A stretch of 64,000 nucleotides of DNA from Actinomadura rubteroloni. Its GTDB lineage: Bacteria; Actinomycetota; Actinomycetes; Streptosporangiales; Streptosporangiaceae. Made by a program: the position numbers and the translations under genes. Positions 44,968 to 53,742 of this stretch are shown here, piece after piece (the first letter of the stretch is position 1; each line of letters opens with the position of its first letter). The notes under the pieces are model-generated. The model saw nothing but the letters and a program-made list of their open reading frames with translations. It was not told the DNA's origin and made no database searches. Location of the stretch: NCBI RefSeq assembly GCF_002911665.1, contig NZ_MTBP01000004.1, positions 1 to 64,000 of the forward strand, written 5' to 3'.

Positions 44968-45197
44968 GGTGTCTCCCGCAAGCCTGCGGCGCGCTCGATG
45001 CCGCGCGCTTCCCTCGTCGCTCTGGTCGCAAGCTCCCGCCGCTCCTCAGTCCAGCGCACGGCGCACGCCTCCAGCTCGCGCTGTGTTCCCCGCGAGCCTG
45101 CGGCGCGCCTGATGCCGCGCGCTTCCCTCGTCGCTCTGGTCGCAAGCTCCCGCCGCTCCTCAGTCCAGCACGCGGCGCGCGCCTCCGGCTCGCTCAC
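44964..45197 (-). CDS. Small ORF of two tandem ~38-residue repeats inside pxpABC
   Basis: A 77-residue frame between pxpB and pxpC. It starts at a GTG that overlaps the pxpB TGA (GTGA) and stops in a TGA that overlaps the pxpC GTG in the same way, so all four reading frames are coupled. The product is almost only two copies of a charged helical unit, each with WTEERRELATRATREARGI. The first begins VSEPEARAAC, the second RELEACAVR. I know no function. It may be a real microprotein, or a repeat insertion that keeps the downstream gene translated. Confidence 0.55.
   Translation of the reverse strand: MSEPEARAACWTEERRELATRATREARGIRRAAGSRGTQRELEACAVRWTEERRELATRATREARGIERAAGLRETP
44968..45195. repeat. 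Two ~114-bp tandem copies between pxpB and pxpC
   Basis: The segment starting AGCCTGCGGCGCGC occurs at 44981 and again at 45095, a period of 114 bases. A central run of over 50 bases is identical in both (from GATGCCGCGCGCTTCCC to CTCAGTCCAGC). The junction GAGACAC-GTGAGC (minus strand) appears at the start of pxpC, in worn form between the copies (about 45074-45090), and at the end of pxpB, so three junctions frame two units. Confidence 0.9.
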
Positions 45198-45802
45198 TGT
45201 GTCTCCCGCTCGTCCGCCTGGACGAAGCGGACTCGGGCGCCGGGGGTCAGGAGTGACGGGGGGTCGCGGTCGATGTCCCACAGCGGTGCGTCGGTGCGGC
45301 CGAGCAGGCGCCAGCCGCCCGGCGAGGACGACGGGTACACCGCCGCGTACGGGCCGGCGATCGCGACCGCGCCCGCCGGGACGGACGTGCGCGGCGTCGG
45401 GCGGCGCGGCACCCGCAGCTCGTCCGGCAGGCCCGTCAGGTAGCCGAAGCCGGGGGAGAAGCCCAGGTAGGCGACCGTGTACTCGGCGGCGGCGTGCCGC
45501 GCGACGACCTCGGCGGCGCTGAGGCCGGTCAGGTCGGCGACCTCCGCGAGGTCCGCGCCGTCGTAGACGACCCGGATCTCCACCGGGGGCGCGTCGGCGG
45601 CCGTGCGCGGCGGGGGCGCCAGCGCGGCGACCCGCTCGGCGAGGCGGTCCGGGTCGCCGGTCGTCGTGATCAGGACGGTCCGCTCGCCCGGCACGACGTC
45701 CACCACGCCGGGCAGGCCCGCCGCGCGGACGGCGGCGTCCAGCCGGTGCGGGTCGGCGGTCTCCACCAGCAGCGCCGCGTCCCCGGCGCGCCGGATCCTC
45801 AT
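45194..45802 (-). CDS. pxpB: 5-oxoprolinase subunit B
   Basis: A 202-residue PxpB (KipI/AHS1) protein. Signatures are the opening RIRRAGDAALLVE, VVYDGADLAEVADLTGLSAA, YTVAYLGFSPGFGYLTGLP and VPAGAVAIAGPYAAVYPSSS. It is a subunit of the ATP-dependent 5-oxoprolinase. The ATG overlaps the pxpA stop by four bases, and its own stop overlaps the GTG of the small repeat ORF. Order in transcription is pxpA, pxpB, repeat ORF, pxpC. Confidence 0.94.
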   Translation of the reverse strand: MRIRRAGDAALLVETADPHRLDAAVRAAGLPGVVDVVPGERTVLITTTGDPDRLAERVAALAPPPRTAADAPPVEIRVVYDGADLAEVADLTGLSAAEVVARHAAAEYTVAYLGFSPGFGYLTGLPDELRVPRRPTPRTSVPAGAVAIAGPYAAVYPSSSPGGWRLLGRTDAPLWDIDRDPPSLLTPGARVRFVQADERETQ

Positions 45803-46551
45803 GCGAACGGCTCCGGCGTGACCCCGGCGGCGACCAGCGCGTCCCGGACGGCCCGCGCCAGCCCCACCGCGCCCGGCGTGTCCCCGTGGACGCAGATCGA
45901 CCGGGCGCGCACCGGGACCGGCGTCCCGTCGACGGCCTTGACCTCGCCGTCCACCGCCATCGCGACGGCGCGCCGCACCACCGCCTCCGGGTCGTGGATC
46001 ACCGCGCCGGGCTCGCGCCGCGACACGAGCCGTCCGTCGGGGGTGTAGGCGCGGTCGGCGAACGCCTCCGCGACGACCGTCAGATCGTCGGCCGCCGCGA
46101 ACACCGCCGAGCCCGGCAGCGTCAGCAGCGGCAGCGCCGGGTCGTACGCGCGGACGGCCGCCGCGACCGCCGCCGCCTGCACCGGGTCCCGCGCGATCCG
46201 GTTGTAGAGCGCGCCGTGCGGCTTGACGTAGGCGACCCGTCCGCCCTGGGTGCGCGCGATGCCGTCCAGCGCGGCGATCTGGTACAGGATCTCGGCGGTC
46301 AGCTCGTCGGGCGGGACGTCCATCTCGCGCCGCCCGAACCCGGCCAGGTCCCGGTAGGACACCTGCGCGCCGATCGTCACCCCGTGCTGCACCGCGCCCG
46401 TGCAGACGCGCCGCAGCGTCAGCGGATCACCCGCGTGGAACCCGCACGCGACGTTCGCGCTCGTGACGATCGAGAGCAGCGCCGCGTCGTCGCCCAGCTC
46501 CCACCGGCCGAAGCCCTCGCCGAGGTCGGCGTTGATGTCGATGACCGCCAT
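45799..46551 (-). CDS. pxpA: 5-oxoprolinase subunit A (LamB/YcsF family)
   Basis: A 250-residue PxpA protein, first gene of the operon. The family line is INADLGEGFGRW at the N-terminus, SANVACGFHAGDP (about residues 31-43), VKPHGALYN and a C-terminal VRARSICVHGDTPGAV with metal-type histidine and aspartate. It forms the catalytic core with PxpB and PxpC for cleavage of 5-oxoproline, a damage product of glutamine and glutathione. The 36-base space to the gene upstream shows no promoter. Confidence 0.94.
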   Translation of the reverse strand: MAVIDINADLGEGFGRWELGDDAALLSIVTSANVACGFHAGDPLTLRRVCTGAVQHGVTIGAQVSYRDLAGFGRREMDVPPDELTAEILYQIAALDGIARTQGGRVAYVKPHGALYNRIARDPVQAAAVAAAVRAYDPALPLLTLPGSAVFAAADDLTVVAEAFADRAYTPDGRLVSRREPGAVIHDPEAVVRRAVAMAVDGEVKAVDGTPVPVRARSICVHGDTPGAVGLARAVRDALVAAGVTPEPFA

Positions 46552-46587
46552 CCCGCCATTGTCGCGGACGGCGCGGGCCGGCGGCCG

Positions 46588-46968
46588 TCAGACCCACTCC
46601 TCCCGCAGTTCCGCCACGTCGCGCGCCGGCGCCCACGCCTGGTAGACGCCCCGGTCGAAGCACTCCAGGCCGAGCCGCTCCGCGAGGGGTGCGCGTCCGC
46701 CGGTGTACTCGACGCGCAGCCACCCGTCGTGGTGGGCGAGGACGAGGAACGGCTCGCCGCGCCACACGCAGCGCGTGGTGACGTACGACAGGTGCTCGAC
46801 GTCCGCCAGCGGGACGATCCGGACGTACCGCCCAGTCCCCGCCGGGACGAACCCCGTCGCCGCCCGCGTCCCGTACAGCCGGACCTGGGCGCCGCAGGGA
46901 CTGGCCTCGTAGTCGGTGCCGCCCCAGCCCGCGTAGTAGCCGTGCCGGATCGTCAGCGTGTCGGTCAC
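46588..46968 (-). CDS. Unknown protein coupled to the TY-Chap/SseB-like gene
   Basis: A 126-residue protein that I do not recognise. It is rich in aromatic residues (HGYYAGWGGTDYEA, RYVRIVPLADVEHLSYVTTR, FLVLAHHDGWLRVEYTG) and looks like a mainly beta domain. There is no signal peptide or membrane segment. The GTG start overlaps the stop of the large upstream gene by four bases (GTGA), so the two are made together and may work as partners, possibly effector and partner or immunity-type protein. That is only inference from coupling. Confidence 0.6.
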   Translation of the reverse strand: MTDTLTIRHGYYAGWGGTDYEASPCGAQVRLYGTRAATGFVPAGTGRYVRIVPLADVEHLSYVTTRCVWRGEPFLVLAHHDGWLRVEYTGGRAPLAERLGLECFDRGVYQAWAPARDVAELREEWV

Positions 46969-49652
46969 CGCCGCGCCCCTTCCGCGTCCCCGCCCGCCGT
47001 CCGCCGCCACTGCCGCCGGTCCGCGTCGAACCGGGCGATCGGCGTCGCCTCGCCGGACCGGTCGATCCGGTAGATCTCCGCCTCGTGCGGCAGCCGCTGG
47101 CTGTCGATCTTGAACTCGGGGATCGGGGGGCCGTCGCCCGGCGCGTAGCCCGAGCCGGGGAACGGCGCGTTCTCGATCACCCAGCCGCCCGGGATGATCT
47201 CCATGCTCCACTCGTCGATGCCGCCGAGCGGCGTCCGGAACAGCGTGGGCTTCACGGCGGGCCAGCGCAGCACGTGGATCGTGTCGTCGGACGCCGAGAA
47301 CGGCGTCCCCTGGTAGGTGAGGCCGAGCGCGCGGACGATCTCGGTGGGCGTCCGCAGGTCCGCGACGTCCTTCAGCCGGTGGACGTACCCCGCGACCAGC
47401 TCGTACCCGCCCTCCACGTAGTGCCGGACGTGCTCGGGCCGCAGCACCTTCTGCATCACGACGAACTCCGCCGACGTCGGGCGGATCCGCGTCGGCGCCG
47501 CCCGCTCGACGGTCGGCAGCGGCTTGGGCGCGCGTCCGTCGGCGGGCACGGGGTCGGGCTGCGTCATGGACGGCTTGGGCGCGTCGACACGCGTCTCCGA
47601 CGGCGTGCGCGTCCCCCGGCCCCCGCCCGGCGGGTCCGGCGTCGTGCTCCCCGGGACGGGCGCGACCCGCCGATCGCCCAGCCGCGTCCCGCCCGGCGCC
47701 TGCGGCAGCGCGTGCGCCGCCGCCGCATGCCGCTCGACGGGCACTGGCTTCTCCTGCGCGTGCGAGGCCGGCTCGGCCGCCCAGCGCGGCACGTCCCGCA
47801 ACGGCTGCCGACCGGCCTCGGGCGCCGCGGGCTGCCGCGCCGGAACGTCCGGCACGGCGGGCTGGCGCGGCGGTTCGGGCGGCGTGGGCTGGTAGCCGAA
47901 CTCCTGCGCCGCGACAGGCTGCCGGGCGCCGGGCCGGTGCGGCGGTTCAGCGTGCTGCGCGGCGGGTTGCCGGGCCGGGACCTCGGGCGTGCCGGGCCGT
48001 CGCGGAGCCTCGGACGGCGCGGCGGCGGGCTGCCGCACTGGAACGTCCGGCACGGCGGGACGGCGCGGCGGTTCGGGCGGCGCGACCTGACGGCCGGGCT
48101 CCTGCGCCGCAGCGGGCTTGCGCGCCGGGACGTCGGGCGTGCCGGGCCGAGCCGGTTCGGGTCGGTGGCCGAACTCGTGCGCGGCCGGTTGGCGCACCGG
48201 GACGTCCGGCCTGCCGGGCTCGGCCGGGGTACGCGGTGAGTCCGGCGCTGCGGGTGTCGGGGTCGGCGCAGGCGTGGTCTGCGGTGTGCGGACGGCCGGT
48301 TCGGGCTGCGGGGGTGTGGCGCGGCGCGGTGGTTCGGCCTGGCGGTCCGGCTGGCGCGGCGCGATGTCCGGTGCGGCGGGGTGACTCGCCGGTTCGGGCG
48401 CCGGACGGCGCGGGGGCGTGTCCGGCGCGGGGGTCGCGGCGGGTCGGCCCGGCGTGGGCGTGGCCTGCGGGGTGCGGACGGGGGGCTGCGGGGGCGTGGC
48501 CGGTGCTGCGGCGGGTCGGCCGGGCATCGGCGTGGCCTGTGGTGTGCGGACGGACGGCTCGGGCTGCGGGGGCGCGGGGCGGCTCGGCGGCTCGGGCACG
48601 GCCTGCGGGGCCGGGGGTGCGGGCGGGCGCGGCGGGGCGTCCGGTGTGGTGCGGGAGGGGTCGGACGGGGCGGGCTTCCCCGCGACGCGCTTGTCGTCCG
48701 GCTCGGGCTTGGCGGGCGGCTCCACCGACGGCAGCGGCGTCGTCCGCACGGAGGGGGACTCCGGGACGGGCGCCGCCGCGGGACGGGCCGCGAGGTCGGC
48801 TCCGGCGGTCCTGGCGACCGTCTCGGCGTCCAGGTAGGCGGCGCTCGGCAGGCCCGGGTCGACCGCCAGGCCCCACTCGCGGCGTGGCCACGCCCGTGCC
48901 AGTTCCGCCAGCGTCACCGGACGGTGGTGGACGGCCTGACCGCGCAGCGACCGGTCCATCGCCTCCGGGGAGGTGAACCCGAGGACGTACGTCCCGTCCC
49001 CGAACTTGGCGGTGGCGAACTGGTCGGCGGCCTCCGAGCCAGGCTCGCCCGGCACCGGCAGGCACAGCGTGGCCCCGGCGAGCAACGCGAGGTACGCCTG
49101 CTCGTCGCCGCGCCGCCGCGCGGCCGTCAGCTCGGCCTCCAGGTCGTCGACGGCGGGCGGCGGGGCGAGCCCGGCGGCCTCCGCGGTCGTCTGCTCGGCC
49201 TCGGGGATCGCCAGCGGCAGCCCGAGGCCGGGCAGGGCGAGGCCGCCGCCGTCCCCGGAGGTGCGTCCGGCCTGGTAGACGAGGTCCAGCGGCGACCGGA
49301 CGCCGTAGACGTCCCGGAACGCGGCGACCATCCGGTCGGCGAGCCGGTCCACCTCGGCGGACTGCAGCGGCGTGAGCCGCATGCGGGGCGGCATCGTGAG
49401 CCGGTGCGACCAGTTCAGCCGGTCCCGGCCGTCCGGTTTGCGCCAGCCGAGCGCGCCGAGCCGCCGCTCCTGCCGGTGCGACAGCGGACGCGGCAGGAAC
49501 GCGCTCCCGACGGCCTCGGCGTCGATCGCGCTCGTGGACCGCATCGCCTGCACGTACGGCAGCCCCGTGGGACCCTGCACGATGATGAACGACCGGACCG
49601 GGAGGCGCTGCAACTCCCGGGACAGCCGTCCGGCGAAGTCTTCCCAGTCCAC
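46965..49652 (-). CDS. TY-Chap/SseB-like multidomain protein with long proline-rich linker
   Basis: An 895-residue protein. Residues about 1-150 resemble a Tir-chaperone-like (TY-Chap/YbjN) domain (DWEDFAGRLSRELQRLPVRS); about 165-290 resemble SseB (RGDEQAYLALLAGATLCLPV, GDGTYVLGFTSPEAM, EWGLAVDPGLPSAAYLD). A proline-rich stretch of over 400 residues follows, with recurring PDVPVRQPAA and VRTPQATP units. The last 150 residues (from SAEFVVMQKVLRPEHVRHYV) form a separate unknown domain. The N-terminal half is paralogous to the next gene. I chose the GTG at 49652, which lies behind GGGAGCGGGA; a TTG at 49667 is possible. The function is unknown. Domain names are by pattern, not by search. Confidence 0.65.
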   Translation of the reverse strand: MDWEDFAGRLSRELQRLPVRSFIIVQGPTGLPYVQAMRSTSAIDAEAVGSAFLPRPLSHRQERRLGALGWRKPDGRDRLNWSHRLTMPPRMRLTPLQSAEVDRLADRMVAAFRDVYGVRSPLDLVYQAGRTSGDGGGLALPGLGLPLAIPEAEQTTAEAAGLAPPPAVDDLEAELTAARRRGDEQAYLALLAGATLCLPVPGEPGSEAADQFATAKFGDGTYVLGFTSPEAMDRSLRGQAVHHRPVTLAELARAWPRREWGLAVDPGLPSAAYLDAETVARTAGADLAARPAAAPVPESPSVRTTPLPSVEPPAKPEPDDKRVAGKPAPSDPSRTTPDAPPRPPAPPAPQAVPEPPSRPAPPQPEPSVRTPQATPMPGRPAAAPATPPQPPVRTPQATPTPGRPAATPAPDTPPRRPAPEPASHPAAPDIAPRQPDRQAEPPRRATPPQPEPAVRTPQTTPAPTPTPAAPDSPRTPAEPGRPDVPVRQPAAHEFGHRPEPARPGTPDVPARKPAAAQEPGRQVAPPEPPRRPAVPDVPVRQPAAAPSEAPRRPGTPEVPARQPAAQHAEPPHRPGARQPVAAQEFGYQPTPPEPPRQPAVPDVPARQPAAPEAGRQPLRDVPRWAAEPASHAQEKPVPVERHAAAAHALPQAPGGTRLGDRRVAPVPGSTTPDPPGGGRGTRTPSETRVDAPKPSMTQPDPVPADGRAPKPLPTVERAAPTRIRPTSAEFVVMQKVLRPEHVRHYVEGGYELVAGYVHRLKDVADLRTPTEIVRALGLTYQGTPFSASDDTIHVLRWPAVKPTLFRTPLGGIDEWSMEIIPGGWVIENAPFPGSGYAPGDGPPIPEFKIDSQRLPHEAEIYRIDRSGEATPIARFDADRRQWRRTAGGDAEGARR

Positions 49653-49716
49653 TCCCGCTCCCGCCAATCGTCGACACGGTCTCAGCGAACGGTAGCCGCC
49701 CCGCGCCGTTATTGCG

Positions 49717-50931
49717 TCATTCGGGAGGATGGCCCGGAAGCACGTCCGCGCGGACGGGCGCCCACACGCCGCCGATCGCGTCGTACACGGCGACGGGGAC
49801 GGCCGTGGTCTCGCGGCCCTCCTCGACGTCCACCCGCCAGAGCCGCGTGCCGTGCGGCGGACGCAGCACCGGAACGTCCTGCACCGGCGGCGGCGACGGC
49901 GGCGCGGCCGGGGCGGCGGGCGCCTCGGCGAGCCGGTCGGCGCCGAGCCGCGCGACGGCGGCGGCGTCCAGCAGGACCTCGCTCGGCAGCCCCGGGTTCA
50001 CCGCGAGCTGCCACGCCGGGTCGGCCCAGGCCGCGCCGAGCTCGGCGAAGGACGTCCGGCGGTACGGTCCGGGCGGCCCGCCGTCCCGGCTCATCGCGGC
50101 CGGGGACGTGAACACTGCCACGAACGTCCCGCCGCCGATGGAGATCAGCGGCAGGCCGTACGGCTCGTCGGGCCCGCCCGCGCCCGGCAGGACGAGGTCC
50201 GCGCCGCGCAGCAGGTCGAAGTAGGCCGCGTGGTCGCCGCGCCGCCGCGCGTCGGCGAGGAACCCCTCCAGGTCCGACGGGGGCGGGACGGGAGCGGGCG
50301 CGGGCGCCGGCTCCGGGTCGGGCACGGGCGCGCCGAGCAGCCCGGCCCCGGCGAACGCCCCCGCCGACCCGTTCACCGCCGACCCGTTCATCCCGAAGTG
50401 CCCGTCGTCATGAGTGAAGTGCGGCTCGTCCCGCACCAGCGCCTCGGCGAGGACGGACACGGTCGAGCGCCGCTCGGCGATCCGCGCCGGGTCGGCGGTC
50501 TCGATGCCGAAGTCCAGCAGCTCGATCAGCCCGGTGCCGTGCCGGTGGAACGACTCGTAGACGAGGTCGGACGGCCGCCGCACGCCCTGCACGTCCCGCA
50601 GCGCCGTCACCATCACCTCGGCCAGCCGCGCGTGGTCGGCGGGCGAGGCGTAGGCGGGCAGTTCGGTCCACCAGTTGCGCGGCGCGGGATCGGCGGGCGG
50701 ACGCCAGCCCGCCTCGCTCATGACCTCTTCGTCCGCGAGGGTCAGGAGCAGCGGTCCTTCGAGGAAGTTGTTGCTCACCGCCTCGGCGTAGAGCCGGTCC
50801 GGCTCGCGCATCGCCTGGACGTAGTGGCGGCTCTCCTCGCGCTCGCGCACGATGAGGATGGTGTCCCGGTCGAGACCCGCCAGCTCGCGCCCCAGCCGCC
50901 GGGTGAACTCGGACCACTCCAACAAGATCAC
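49717..50931 (-). CDS. TY-Chap/SseB-like protein, paralog of the large neighbour
   Basis: A 404-residue protein with the same two N-terminal parts as the 895-residue neighbour: LLEWSEFTRRLGRELAGLDR at the start, a short proline-rich break (about residues 210-235), then RRRGDHAAYFDLLRGADLVL and GGGTFVAVFTSPAAM and WQLAVNPGLPSEVLLD. It has only a short C-terminal extension (TRLWRVDVEEG, VYDAIGGVWAPV). The start is unclear: AAGGAG directly abuts the GTG at 50931, while TTG codons at 50925 and 50922 have better spacing. It is first of the TY-Chap pair, 64 bases from the next gene. Confidence 0.65.
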   Translation of the reverse strand: MILLEWSEFTRRLGRELAGLDRDTILIVREREESRHYVQAMREPDRLYAEAVSNNFLEGPLLLTLADEEVMSEAGWRPPADPAPRNWWTELPAYASPADHARLAEVMVTALRDVQGVRRPSDLVYESFHRHGTGLIELLDFGIETADPARIAERRSTVSVLAEALVRDEPHFTHDDGHFGMNGSAVNGSAGAFAGAGLLGAPVPDPEPAPAPAPVPPPSDLEGFLADARRRGDHAAYFDLLRGADLVLPGAGGPDEPYGLPLISIGGGTFVAVFTSPAAMSRDGGPPGPYRRTSFAELGAAWADPAWQLAVNPGLPSEVLLDAAAVARLGADRLAEAPAAPAAPPSPPPVQDVPVLRPPHGTRLWRVDVEEGRETTAVPVAVYDAIGGVWAPVRADVLPGHPPE

Positions 50932-51028
50932 TCCTTATGCCCGCGATCGGCCCCCCTGAGCCGCGCGGGAACCGGGGTCCCGGAGTAATGATGATTGTCG
51001 CCCCGGACTCCTTCTGGCAAACCGGCGT

Positions 51029-52636
51029 TCAGCCCGGCGGCGGCTCATGCCGCAGGGCGCCGAGCGCGTCCCGGAGTGCGTCCGGATCGTCGCCGGCCCG
51101 TTCGAACGCCCCGATGAGCCGGTGTAGGACGTCATGACGCTCGAAACCGACGTCCAGCAGCGCCTGCGCCGTCTCCCACAACTCCGGCGGATCGCCGTCC
51201 CAGAGCCGGGCGGCGAGACGCTCGTGCGCGTCGAGATGTTCCTGGTCGGCCCCCGGATGCTCGAATTCCAGCAGGATACGGCGGTCGGCCGGCGCGGACG
51301 GGTCCAGCGCGCCGAGATCGACGACGCCGTGCCGTCCCGACAGCCGGTGCCGTCCGGACAGGAACGGCAGCGCGAAGGCCCGCCGGGGCAGCGCCTCCAG
51401 GTCGCCGTCGGGCAGCAGCCGGTCGACCAGCGCGCGGTCCAGCCCGGCGGCGGCCGGGTCGCGGTAGGCGGCGGCGAACCGGACGGTGGCGTCCCAGACG
51501 GCGTCCAGGGTCGCGCGGACGCCCTCGTCCGGCAGCCCCGTCTGCCGCGCCGCCCACCGCACCCACGACGCCAGCACGTGCGGGACAGCCTCTTGTTCCG
51601 CCGGGGAGAGGAGAACCTTGCGCGGCAGCCAGTCCAGCAGAAACATCTCGGCCTTGAGCGGGCTCACGCGCAGCGGACGGCCGAAGTCCTGCGCGCAGCC
51701 GTAGTCGATGATCCGGTCCACGCAGCGTCCCGCCGCCGACAGGTCCGACAGGCCCTCCGCCTCGTCCGACGCCAGGAACCGCGCCGCGAGCGTGGCCCGC
51801 CGGTCCCCGCCGTGCGGGACGGGCTGCGGCGCCCGCCCGCCCGGCGGCAGTGCCCGCACCCGCGCCCGCAGGAACGCGTGGTAGGACGCGAAGTCCTCCC
51901 CGACGGGCGGGTTCACGGTCGCGTTCGTGTGCTCCAGCGCCCGGTGCAGCATCGCGCGCGTGTCGGCGGGGTCCAGCGGCTCGAACCGCATCAGCGGACG
52001 GTCCCGGCTCTCCGCGCGGCACTGCGCCAGCAGGCGTTCCACCCGCGAGGACACCCACGCGTCCCGGACCATCCCGTACGCGGGGACCGTGCCGCGCGGC
52101 GTCCGCCCGCCCGCGCCGACCGGCTCGGCCTTCGTCCGGTCCACCAGGACGACGAGCGCGTGCCGCCGCGGGCCGCCGTAGGAGAAGGTGCAGACGATCG
52201 ACTCGTGGTCGCCGTAGACGTCGCCGGACACGAAGCACTCCTCCGGCATGACCGTCCCGAGCCGGTCCGCCCACGCCGGACGGGCGACGCCGCGCGCCAT
52301 GAGGTCCAGCGCGGCCCGCTCGGCCTCGGCGGCCTGCCGCGGCGTCCCGAGGTACCCGATGCCGGTGAGCAGCGCGAGCGCGGCCGGGGTGCCGGCGCCG
52401 GCCGCGTACCGGACGAGCCCGTCCCCGACGACCTCCTCCACGTCGCCCTCGACGACGCGCCGCCCCCACCACGCCCCGAGGATCCGGCTGACGATCAGCT
52501 CGGCGTCCAGCGGCCCGCGCACCGCGAGCAGTTCCCGCGCATGCTGAAGCATCCCCTCGTAGACGAGCGTCATCTCGTCGGGGGGCGGCGGACGATCGGG
52601 CTCCCCGGCGGAACGGCGGCTGCTGCGGGGACTCAC
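51029..52636 (-). CDS. Conserved actinobacterial protein of unknown function
   Basis: A 535-residue soluble protein with no family that I can name. It is mostly helical; notable stretches are MTLVYEGMLQHARELL near residue 22, CTFSYGGPRRHALVVLVDRT near 150, YGCAQDFGRPLRVSPLKAEM and WLPRKVLLSPAEQEAVP. The layout recalls helical proteins seen in many actinomycetes without assigned role. It lies 98 bases upstream of the TY-Chap pair in the same direction and could be the first gene of that operon. The GTG has GAGGC upstream. No signal or membrane segments are seen. Confidence 0.65.
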   Translation of the reverse strand: MSPRSSRRSAGEPDRPPPPDEMTLVYEGMLQHARELLAVRGPLDAELIVSRILGAWWGRRVVEGDVEEVVGDGLVRYAAGAGTPAALALLTGIGYLGTPRQAAEAERAALDLMARGVARPAWADRLGTVMPEECFVSGDVYGDHESIVCTFSYGGPRRHALVVLVDRTKAEPVGAGGRTPRGTVPAYGMVRDAWVSSRVERLLAQCRAESRDRPLMRFEPLDPADTRAMLHRALEHTNATVNPPVGEDFASYHAFLRARVRALPPGGRAPQPVPHGGDRRATLAARFLASDEAEGLSDLSAAGRCVDRIIDYGCAQDFGRPLRVSPLKAEMFLLDWLPRKVLLSPAEQEAVPHVLASWVRWAARQTGLPDEGVRATLDAVWDATVRFAAAYRDPAAAGLDRALVDRLLPDGDLEALPRRAFALPFLSGRHRLSGRHGVVDLGALDPSAPADRRILLEFEHPGADQEHLDAHERLAARLWDGDPPELWETAQALLDVGFERHDVLHRLIGAFERAGDDPDALRDALGALRHEPPPG

Positions 52637-52719
52637 GCCTCTAGCTTCGCAGATCCGCCGCCCGCCGCGTCACCCCGCGTCCGCGCCCGCCCCCGCGGCC
52701 CGCCCCCTAAGCTGGGCAC

Positions 52720-53301
52720 ATGCCCACGACGGTCCATCTCGCGCAGTCGCCCGAGGCCGACGCGCTCCTGTCGCGCAGCCCCCTCGCAGCCCTCGTCGGC
52801 ATGCTCCTGGACCAGCAGATCCCGATGGAGTGGGCGTTCGCGGGGCCGTACACGATCGCGCGGCGGATGGGCGCGGAGGATCTGGACGCGCACGAGATCG
52901 CGGGGCGCGACCCGGAGGCGTTCGCGGCGCTGTTGTCGGAGAAGCCGGCCGTGCACCGGTACCCGGGGTCGATGGCCAAGCGGGTGCAGCAGCTCTGTCA
53001 GTACCTTGTGGAGAACTACGGCGGGGACGCCGAGGCGGTCTGGCGCGACGTCCCGTCCGGCGCGGAGCTGCTGAAGCGGCTGAAGGCGCTGCCGGGGTTC
53101 GGCGACCAGAAGGCGCGGATCTTCCTGGCGCTGCTCGGCAAGCAGTACGGCGTGCGTCCCGAGGGGTGGCGGGAGGCCGCGGGCGCGTACGGCGAGGACG
53201 GGTCGCGCCGCTCGGTCGCCGACATCACCGGTCCGGAGTCCCTGGCCGAGGTGCGGGCGTTCAAGCAGGCCCAGAAAGCCGCCGCCAAGTCCGCCCGCTG
53301 A
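52720..53301 (+). CDS. HhH-GPD-type base excision repair protein
   Basis: A 193-residue DNA glycosylase-like protein. The HhH motif is LKRLKALPGFGDQKARIFLA (about residues 113-132), following ALVGMLLDQQIPMEWAF near residue 25. A C-terminal basic tail (KQAQKAAAKSAR) could bind DNA. The family is common in actinomycetes; which damaged base it removes is not known. TAAGCT (52708-52713) sits six bases before the ATG, again a leaderless arrangement. It diverges from the 535-residue protein gene. Confidence 0.82.
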   Translation: MPTTVHLAQSPEADALLSRSPLAALVGMLLDQQIPMEWAFAGPYTIARRMGAEDLDAHEIAGRDPEAFAALLSEKPAVHRYPGSMAKRVQQLCQYLVENYGGDAEAVWRDVPSGAELLKRLKALPGFGDQKARIFLALLGKQYGVRPEGWREAAGAYGEDGSRRSVADITGPESLAEVRAFKQAQKAAAKSAR

Positions 53302-53354
53302 GCCGCCGGGCCGGTGGATTCCGGCTGCCGCGGTCGTTCGCTGGGGGTGGAGCC

Positions 53355-53380
53355 GGTAAAGAGTAGGGTGTCGCTTTACC
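53355..53380. other. Inverted repeat with TAGGGT in the 441-base gap after the HhH-GPD gene
   Basis: GGTAAAG (53355-53361) pairs with CTTTACC (53374-53380); TAGGGT lies in the loop and AGGTTTTTG follows. It may be the terminator of the HhH-GPD gene, or a promoter with an overlapping dyad. The rest of 53302-53742 shows only a weak promoter candidate for the next gene (TTGTGA at 53646 and TACCGT at 53667). Confidence 0.4.
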
Positions 53381-53742
53381 AGGTTTTTGCCGCATGTTCC
53401 GGGTGGTTTCGCGGTGGGATGCCCCCATCCGGACCGGAGGGAACCCGGCGAGCCGGACCCCGATTCATGGCGTGGCGTCGTACCATCTCGTACTTGCCGC
53501 CCTCGCGCGCCCGGACCCCGGACACCGCGCGCGGGAGCGACGTCCGAAACCACCGCCGCCGGACGAGGGCCGCGGGACGACGGCGTCCCGGACCTTCCGC
53601 CCGCGCCGAACCCTCGGGATGATGAGAACCTGACTTCGACCGGTGTTGTGAGGGAGGCGGGAGCGCTACCGTGCTCCCATTCGCCCATAGTGATGAGAAC
53701 TCGCCGCGCGGTGCGGAAGCCCGAGGGCCGGAGGTGTCGCTG

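Noticed and set aside
46965-47440. ADP-ribosyltransferase or TNT-like toxin domain at the C-terminus of the large TY-Chap/SseB-like protein
   Set aside because: A few spaced residues look suggestive (RTPTEIVRALGL) but the catalytic motifs of either family are not present.
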